Below, in pieces: positions 58,016-64,000 of a stretch of DNA of 64,000 nucleotides. How positions within the stretch are numbered: the first letter of the stretch is position 1; each line of letters begins with the position of its first letter. The DNA comes from Cucumis sativus (lineage: Eukaryota; Streptophyta; Magnoliopsida; Cucurbitales; Cucurbitaceae), in the NCBI RefSeq assembly GCF_000004075.3, contig NC_026655.2:25033489-25097488 (forward strand). Reading direction: 5' to 3'. The notes beneath the pieces are model-generated. The model was not told the DNA's origin. It saw only the letters and a program-made list of their open reading frames with translations, and did no database searches. The position numbers and the translations under genes were made by a program.

Positions 58016-59550
58016 ATTCAGGAGTTCAAAATTTTATTTGGCTGAAATAACTTTGAGACTTTAAGAAGTGATAACGAATATAATTTATACATATATGTAT
58101 TGAGAAGTATAAATGAGTATAACGTTGTGCTAGGATCACTTACAAATTAAATGAATTGTCGATATTGTCATTCACTTGTAGAAGTGAGCATTGGTTGGTC
58201 AAAGTTAGTTTTTCGTTCAAACTATTGTCGATTTAATAAATGTTCAAACCAATTTTGACCACGAAGGAGTCTATCAGTTAGTTTAGGTTGGTTTAAACCT
58301 TTGAAACCTCTCCGTATCTCCGACGGACCAACTTCGGTTTGGACAATTACAATGGGTTAGCTCAATCTTTAGATCTATCATGCTCATCCCTAGTCATTTG
58401 AGTGATTAGTATAAACTTTTTATTCAGGTGTATAATTGACTTGTTTTTTAATCAAACAATGTTTTTGACTCTCGAAGAAAGTAACTATTTAATGTATTGT
58501 TATAAATATTTGAACTATGGAGATGTTTATGTTATTGGTAATTTTGGATTGGAGAAAAACCTTAAACGAGAAAATGAAATTTGAGGGTGAAATCAACAAA
58601 AAAAAATCATTTTAAATGGATTCACGATAGATACGAAACGGGCTCAAGAGTTTAGCGATCACATCATCGAAGAATTTTCAAAATATATATTTTTGTGTTA
58701 ATATATTGATTTATTCTCGTAGTTATATATAGTTGATTTGCTCAAAAATATACCTAAGAGTTGTAGGTTCTTAGAACTACGTTTTTTTAAAATTTGAGTT
58801 TACTCTAGAACAAACTTTGTTGCTATTTTGGAAAGTGATTATGTTTATTTTATCATTGTTGTTATACGTAATCTTCTTAGAATATTTTCTAATAAAATTT
58901 GGAAATTTATACATAATTATTATAAATAGTCCAAATCTAAGATCGAGAATTATTATTTGGGAGTGATTTCAAAAACTTTTCTCTAACTTAGGTTAGTTTA
59001 ATAATTTAACTTTACACCTCTAAATTCCAATTTCATATTATCAAATTTATAAGTAATTTTTAATTCTCTAAAAATCATTTTTTTTAGTCAAAATTACCCT
59101 AAAACACATAACTCAAATTTTATTTAATAATTAATTTTTTATTAGTAATTTTCATATCATCATTATTGATTAAAAAGGCGTTTAACACAAAGAGTTAATT
59201 ATTATAATCATAGATCAACTAGATCGTTATAGTTGAGTTTATAATAATTTGTGTTTAGAATGAAGATAGTTTTAGTTTATAATAGTATGTGTTTAAAGTA
59301 TAAATTATTTTAGTTCGATTTCGATAAAAAAATAATGACCACTATAGTAAATAATAAAAAACTGATAAATGTAAACTTTAAATAATATAGTAAAAATTTT
59401 AAAATAAGATTCGAAATAAATTAAAATACCTACAAAATACAATAAAAAAAAGTTAAAAAAACTATATATATAATATGAGGTGAAATCATTAAGGATTTCA
59501 CAAAAATTAACATATAATTTAATACCCTACTTTTAGCACAATTGACATTT
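58016..59550. other. AT-rich intergenic region between gene 4 and the U1 gene
   Basis: No gene seen. Around 59225-59320 there are two imperfect direct repeats of about 45 bp ('tttataataatttgtgttta' type). The 60-codon frame at 58402 is low in complexity and not recognised. Confidence 0.5.
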
Positions 59551-59601
59551 GTCCCACATCGGAAAATTTTGAAAAGGCAGATTGAGGGATGAGATATAAA
59601 A
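59551..59601 (+). promoter_or_regulatory. U1 snRNA promoter: USE and TATA box
   Basis: The upstream sequence element GTCCCACATCG is at 59551-59561, a perfect match to the plant RTCCCACATCG consensus. TATAAAA is at 59595-59601. The 33-nt spacer fits the Pol II class of plant snRNA genes (Pol III types have about 23 nt). The TATA box begins 31 bp before the RNA start. Confidence 0.92.
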
Positions 59602-59622
59602 GCGATGCCAGTGGCTCGTTAA

Positions 59623-59791
<169 letters not shown>

Positions 59792-59809
59792 AATGCACAC
59801 AGTTCTAAC
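59792..59809 (+). terminator. U1 snRNA 3' box
   Basis: Right after the RNA, 'caatgcacacagttctaacc' fits the plant snRNA 3'-end signal CA(N)3-10AGTNNAANNY, which directs 3' end formation for Pol II snRNA genes. Confidence 0.75.
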
Positions 59810-59829
59810 CCTTTCTCTTTCTAGGTACT

Positions 59830-62480
59830 TCTCAAATTGAACTACTATATCATTCCTGAAGTTGAATTATATCTCAATCATATATACATGGTGTTTACAT
59901 AGTTGGCTTTGCTTGATGAATGTGTGAGATGGGGTTAATTCAATGTGAAGATGGCCAACTGGGGGCCGTATGGAAATGAAATCGCCAATAGAGTACTAGG
60001 AGAAATACAGGGATGGTAACAATTTACTTTCATTTGATGTATTTCCATTCATGTGTAAGGAAGATAGATCTTAATTTGAGGCTATTCATTCATGAGTTTA
60101 AGAGACTAAATTTGTTGCTCTTATTCATTCATGGGTTCGAACTCGACACTTTTCTCCACTTCGGGTGTGTGTGTGATATGGGTTTTGATAAAGCGTCAAG
60201 TTGCTGTCATAGAGGGCTGTTATCTAAATCCCCTCCTACTGAAATTCGTCAGCATAGTATTTTTATTTTAGCTTTTGAGGAGGCTACAGAGGGTCTATAT
60301 CCATAATCATCTAGTCGTGTGAAGTTGCTGTCAAAGTGTCATTATTTCTGACTGATCGATTTCTTCCAACCTATATAGCAGGGTGAAGTAGAAAACGTGA
60401 AAGATTTGATATTAGTAGCTGTACAAGCTTTTATATTCTAATTTTAATATTTCTTGATGAGGTTGTGGGTTTTTATCCTAATATAATAGCATCCATTTTC
60501 GACCTTGAATATATGGTAAAATTTCAGACCTCTATCATCAATTAGTGAACATCAATCAGACATTGATGGATAGTTGAAATTCAAAACTATTTTAACATTT
60601 TGGTATAGTTTGTAGATATTTTAATTTATTTTGTTATTTTAAAAAATGTTTCTTTCATTTTAGTTTTGGAAAGATTTCTGCAATTTTCCTTTAAATTTAT
60701 CTTGTATTATATAACATGCAAATGATAAATGATAAAGTAATGGTTGTTAGTCTAATATATTTTCGTGCATTTCTTCTATCATGATTTTAAAATTGAAATA
60801 AAAGGATGCAACAATGAATAACCCAATAATCAACCATTTTACTACATAAATCAAACTTAAATCTTTTTACTTTTGGCCAAAACTAACAAAATTAATTTTC
60901 AGATAATTTTAGATTAAAATACTTTGGAAAAAATGGATTTGACTTATCAAATCAGTTCAGTTTGAAATTCCAACTTTGAGTTTGTTTGAAATTAAGTTTT
61001 GAGAAGTTAAAAAGGGACAGTTAAAAAGAATTGTGGGATAGTAATTTGAATAAAATTTGGCAAAATTAAAAGATCAAGTATTTATTTGTAATCGTATGAT
61101 CTCTACTCATCAAAATCTTTTCATTTATGCATAAAAGCCTCCTAAAAGTAGGAGTTTGCACCGAACTAGATTACAGACACTTTGTGTTTTATAGAAAATT
61201 GTTTACATGAAATTCTCTTATTTGTATTTTAAAGATATAATTGGCCACTAGAAAATTAGACATTTGGCTTCTAACTTCGTGTTTTAGGTTGCCAACTCAC
61301 ACCTGGGAACTACTTGACCTTAATTAATGGTTGTAGCTCTAAGGTCACTTAAATGGGCACTTACAAAGAGAGAGTAAAAGATTGTACGACCATGAGTAGT
61401 AGGAGAAGTTCTTAATTCATATTATAAATGTATTCATTTGGTTGCAACCTTTCACAAGTTTCCTCCACCAATAAACACATGCTAAATGCATGTTATAGGC
61501 CCTACAAAACAAGAGAGTTTTGATCAAAAGTCCAAACTAACCTTCTCTTCGGTCAATACCTAACAAAACATACTAAATTTATTTTTAACTCATTCTGCTC
61601 GAGAATCAATTTACTATAACTTCATTACTTTTAGGAAAACATCACAATAGCTTTAAGTGTTCATCTTCGCCCGTAAAACTCTTATAGCAACGAAAACATT
61701 GGACACATAGTGTAAATGTCACACTATATTTAGATTCTTCTTGTGTTTTCTTTTTTAAAAATGTTCACTAAATTACAAATTAACTATTACTTTGACATAA
61801 ACAAAGAAGAGTAATACTTATGTCTCTATGCATTCTACTTTTATCACACATAAAAAAAAAAAAGCAATTAAAATATTTCAAGAGAAAGTAATCAAATTCT
61901 ACCATAATTTGAGAAACATTTACCAAACTCGAATGAAAATTGGTATAGTCCTGATGAAATTTCATTGATAGATAAATTATGATAGTTTCAATTGCAAATG
62001 TAATTGTTTTTATCGGTTGCAACCCATGATGGTTAGTTGCAAATGTAATAGTTTAGATGTCTTTTGCTAAAATTATGAATTTTTCAAATTTAGTATTTAC
62101 TTTATTTCTATCCGTTCATTTGAAGGGTGGAGTAATGACAAAAATGTGGTAACAAAAAAGATGTCAAAATTGATAACTTTTCAAATTGTAATTTTAAGGT
62201 GCAATCATGAGAGAGTTGAATCGATGGTGGTCATCTATGAAGAAATTAATTTTGTAGCAGTTTCATTTACAAATAAATGATGTAGGATTGTGGGTATGGT
62301 GGTTCGATCAGTTGTGAACTATTAATAAAAAAAATTAGATTGATGTATTAGGAGTAAGGTTAGGTTAGGTTAGGGAAATGATAAATGATATTGGAAATTG
62401 GAATGGAGGATGGTAGAGATGAAAATGGTGGAAAGGTAAAATGAATAGGAATCACAAGATAAGCGCGTGGGGGTTAGAAA
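59830..62480. other. Intergenic region between U1 and the GeBP-like gene
   Basis: AT-rich. A 97-codon + strand frame at 60013-60306 (with FDKASSCCHRGLLSKSP) is not like a family I know and is probably chance or an old element. A MITE-like AT segment lies near 60490-60640. Near 62355-62375 'aggttaggttaggttaggg' is a short repeat somewhat like telomeric DNA. The last about 150 bp should hold the promoter of the next gene; no clear TATA box was picked. Confidence 0.45.
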
Positions 62481-62580
62481 GTTAGGCGGCCTTCAAGTCC
62501 ATCGAACCCACACTCTCTCTCACACGCCATCGCAAACCAAAACCAAAACCTCGTGAACCCAAATACCAAACAAAAACAAA

Positions 62581-62660
62581 CCCTCTTTCTCTCTCTCTCT
62601 TTCTTCTCTTTCTTCTCTTTCTCTTTCTCTTTCTCTTCCTCTCCTCTCCATTCGTCTCTC
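62581..62660 (+). promoter_or_regulatory. CT-rich 5' leader of the GeBP-like gene
   Basis: A pyrimidine tract built of TTTCTC/TCTTTC units lies just upstream of the chosen ATG. Such tracts are common in plant 5' UTRs. The ORF stays open through it from an upstream ATG at 62553, giving 38 extra Phe/Ser residues, which look like a read-through of leader rather than protein. Confidence 0.65.
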
Positions 62661-62666
62661 TCCTCC

Positions 62667-63875
62667 ATGGATCCTCGCAACGACGCCGTTTTCCCCGACG
62701 AAGACCTCGAAGACGACGAGGAATCACTCGACGACGACGACGACGACGAGGAAGAGGAAGAATTGAACGACGAACCTTCTCCTTCCACTTCCTCCGCCGG
62801 CCCCCTTCCTGTCACTTCCGTCTCCGCTACCGTCACCATCGCCACTCCCCCGGCTGTCTCCGTTGTTCCTCCTCCTTCGATCGTTTCAATCTCCTCCGCC
62901 GATCTGATTCGCCAGCGTCTCGAAACTGCTACCGCTGAGCCCTTGACCTTACCGGGAGAGAAGAAGCCTTTGGATGAGTCCAGGAAGTTGTTTCAACGTC
63001 TTTGGACCGATGAGGATGAGATCGAGCTGTTGCAAGGGTTTTTAGATTATACGATGCAGCGTGGTACGACTCATCATCATCAGAATGATACCGCCTTGTT
63101 TTATGACCAGATCAAGTCTAAATTACAGTTGGATTTTAACAAGAATCAGCTTGTGGAGAAGCTTCGGAGGTTGAAGAAGAAATATCGTAATGTTATTGGT
63201 AAGATTAGCTCTGGTAAGGACTTTAATTTTAAAAGCCCTCACGATCAAGCTACGTTTGAGATCTCTCGCAAGATCTGGAGCAATACTGGCCGAATTGGAG
63301 TTGACGACAACGCTTTGGATGACGATGAGCCTGCTCCGACTCCTTATGCTACCTACATGGATCATAGAAACGAAGAAATGATGGCGAATTGTGCAGAGAA
63401 GAAACCGACGCCTACTCCGAAATCGCGGAAGCGTTCAAGGCCTGGATCGGGAATTAGAATGGAAGCGCCGCGTTCTTCCCATGAGAATTTGAATAAAGAG
63501 AAGAATAGTATCTACCACCACCACCACAACCACAACAACAACAACAACGCCAACAACAACGAAAATGTCAATAACGTAGCGGTATCTGGCTTGATCGAGG
63601 AGACGGTGAAGAGCTGCTTGTCGCCATTGTTTAAGGAATTGTTGAATACTTCCATGGGAGGTGGGCTCTGTGGAGGCAGAGCGTTTAGTGGTTTAGCTTT
63701 GCATCCAATTCCATTGAGCTTCAGTGGAGCTTCCTTGAATTTCAGTGGTGGATTAGAAATGGGGGATGAGAGGTGGAGGAAGCAGCAGATTTTGGAACTG
63801 GAGGTTTATTCGAAGAGGTTGGAGTTGGTTCAGGAGCAAATTAAGACGGCATTAGAAGATTTGAGGAAAGTCTAA
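62667..63875 (+). CDS. GeBP/STOREKEEPER-like transcription regulator
   Basis: Intronless gene of 402 residues. GeBP-family proteins are plant nuclear DNA-binding regulators; members affect trichome development and hormone and stress responses. Visible parts: acidic N-terminus (residues about 11-36, runs of D and E); Ser/Pro-rich linker; the GeBP domain (DUF573) at about 109-206 with RLWTDEDEIELLQGF, FYDQIKSKLQLDFNKNQ and LVEKLRRLKKKYRNV; a basic PKSRKRSRPG nuclear-localisation-like stretch at 251-260; a His/Asn tract at about 284-300; and a C-terminal leucine-rich helix at about 369-402 (RWRKQQILELEVYSKRLELV). The start at 62667 (CTCCATGG) was preferred over 62553 because the extra N-terminus is leader-like. 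The gene is complete, with a TAA stop at 63873. Confidence 0.92.
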   Translation: MDPRNDAVFPDEDLEDDEESLDDDDDDEEEEELNDEPSPSTSSAGPLPVTSVSATVTIATPPAVSVVPPPSIVSISSADLIRQRLETATAEPLTLPGEKKPLDESRKLFQRLWTDEDEIELLQGFLDYTMQRGTTHHHQNDTALFYDQIKSKLQLDFNKNQLVEKLRRLKKKYRNVIGKISSGKDFNFKSPHDQATFEISRKIWSNTGRIGVDDNALDDDEPAPTPYATYMDHRNEEMMANCAEKKPTPTPKSRKRSRPGSGIRMEAPRSSHENLNKEKNSIYHHHHNHNNNNNANNNENVNNVAVSGLIEETVKSCLSPLFKELLNTSMGGGLCGGRAFSGLALHPIPLSFSGASLNFSGGLEMGDERWRKQQILELEVYSKRLELVQEQIKTALEDLRKV

Positions 63876-64000
63876 AACTTTGAAGAATTGGGTATTATTT
63901 GTAAGTGCTTTGGCTTTCTCTTTTCTCTTTCTCCTTTTTAGTTCTTGATAAATGTTTGATCTGCGGTTGATAGTGTACTTAGTGGCATCCTTTGGGGTCA
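63876..64000 (+). other. 3' flank/UTR of the GeBP-like gene
   Basis: T-rich DNA after the stop codon, probably 3' UTR. No poly(A) signal is clear before the window ends. Confidence 0.5.

Noticed and set aside
60121..60160. 'gggttcgaactc', resembling a tRNA B box
   Set aside because: No A box, acceptor stem or cloverleaf could be drawn around it.
62553..62666. Upstream in-frame ATG adding 38 residues to the GeBP-like protein
   Set aside because: The added part is coded by a TTTCTC-type pyrimidine leader and gives a Phe/Ser-rich string unlike the family's acidic N-terminus.

Overview
The window is AT-rich plant nuclear DNA. All multi-exon genes have GT-AG introns. The mobile-element tails, the expansion of O-acetylserine (thiol)lyase (OASTL) genes and the general sequence style suggest a dicot of the gourd family (Cucurbitaceae); species cannot be fixed from the sequence alone.

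Layout. (1) 1-25,692: the 3' three quarters of a MON2-type membrane-trafficking gene on the + strand. Thirty-two exons (about 1,271 codons) can be followed without a frame break. Its 5' exons lie left of the window. Its introns are swollen by LINE fragments and LINE tails in both orientations, a fold-back repeat and a compact GC-richer hairpin. (2) 27,390-28,883: a three-exon seed-maturation (LEA D-34/SMP) gene on the - strand with a TATA box and RY and ABRE-like motifs upstream. (3) 30,250-58,015: a cluster of four OASTL-family (cysteine synthase-like) genes. Gene 1 (-) diverges from genes 2, 3 and 4 (+). All share the same intron positions and all are intact. Genes 2 and 3 come from a recent direct tandem duplication of a 6-7 kb unit; gene 4 is an older, more divergent copy. 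(4) 59,551-59,809: a complete U1 snRNA gene with upstream sequence element (USE), TATA box, Sm site and 3' box, but with changes in the U1-70K-binding loop. (5) 62,667-63,875: an intronless GeBP/STOREKEEPER-type transcription regulator.

The most interesting signals are in the OASTL cluster. Gene 4 has Leu and Met at two positions that separate beta-cyanoalanine synthases from cysteine synthases, plus Ala at a third CAS-like position. All four proteins have changed the loop that canonical OASTLs use to dock serine acetyltransferase. Three of the four have changes in the substrate-binding Asn loop. Cucurbits are known to make beta-pyrazol-1-yl-alanine with OASTL-family enzymes, so this cluster is a reasonable place to look for beta-substituted-alanine synthases; that assignment is inference. 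Other points of note are the variant U1 gene, a duplicated splice acceptor in MON2, an unassigned intronic hairpin, and a TIR element whose empty site survives in the sister copy of the tandem duplication.
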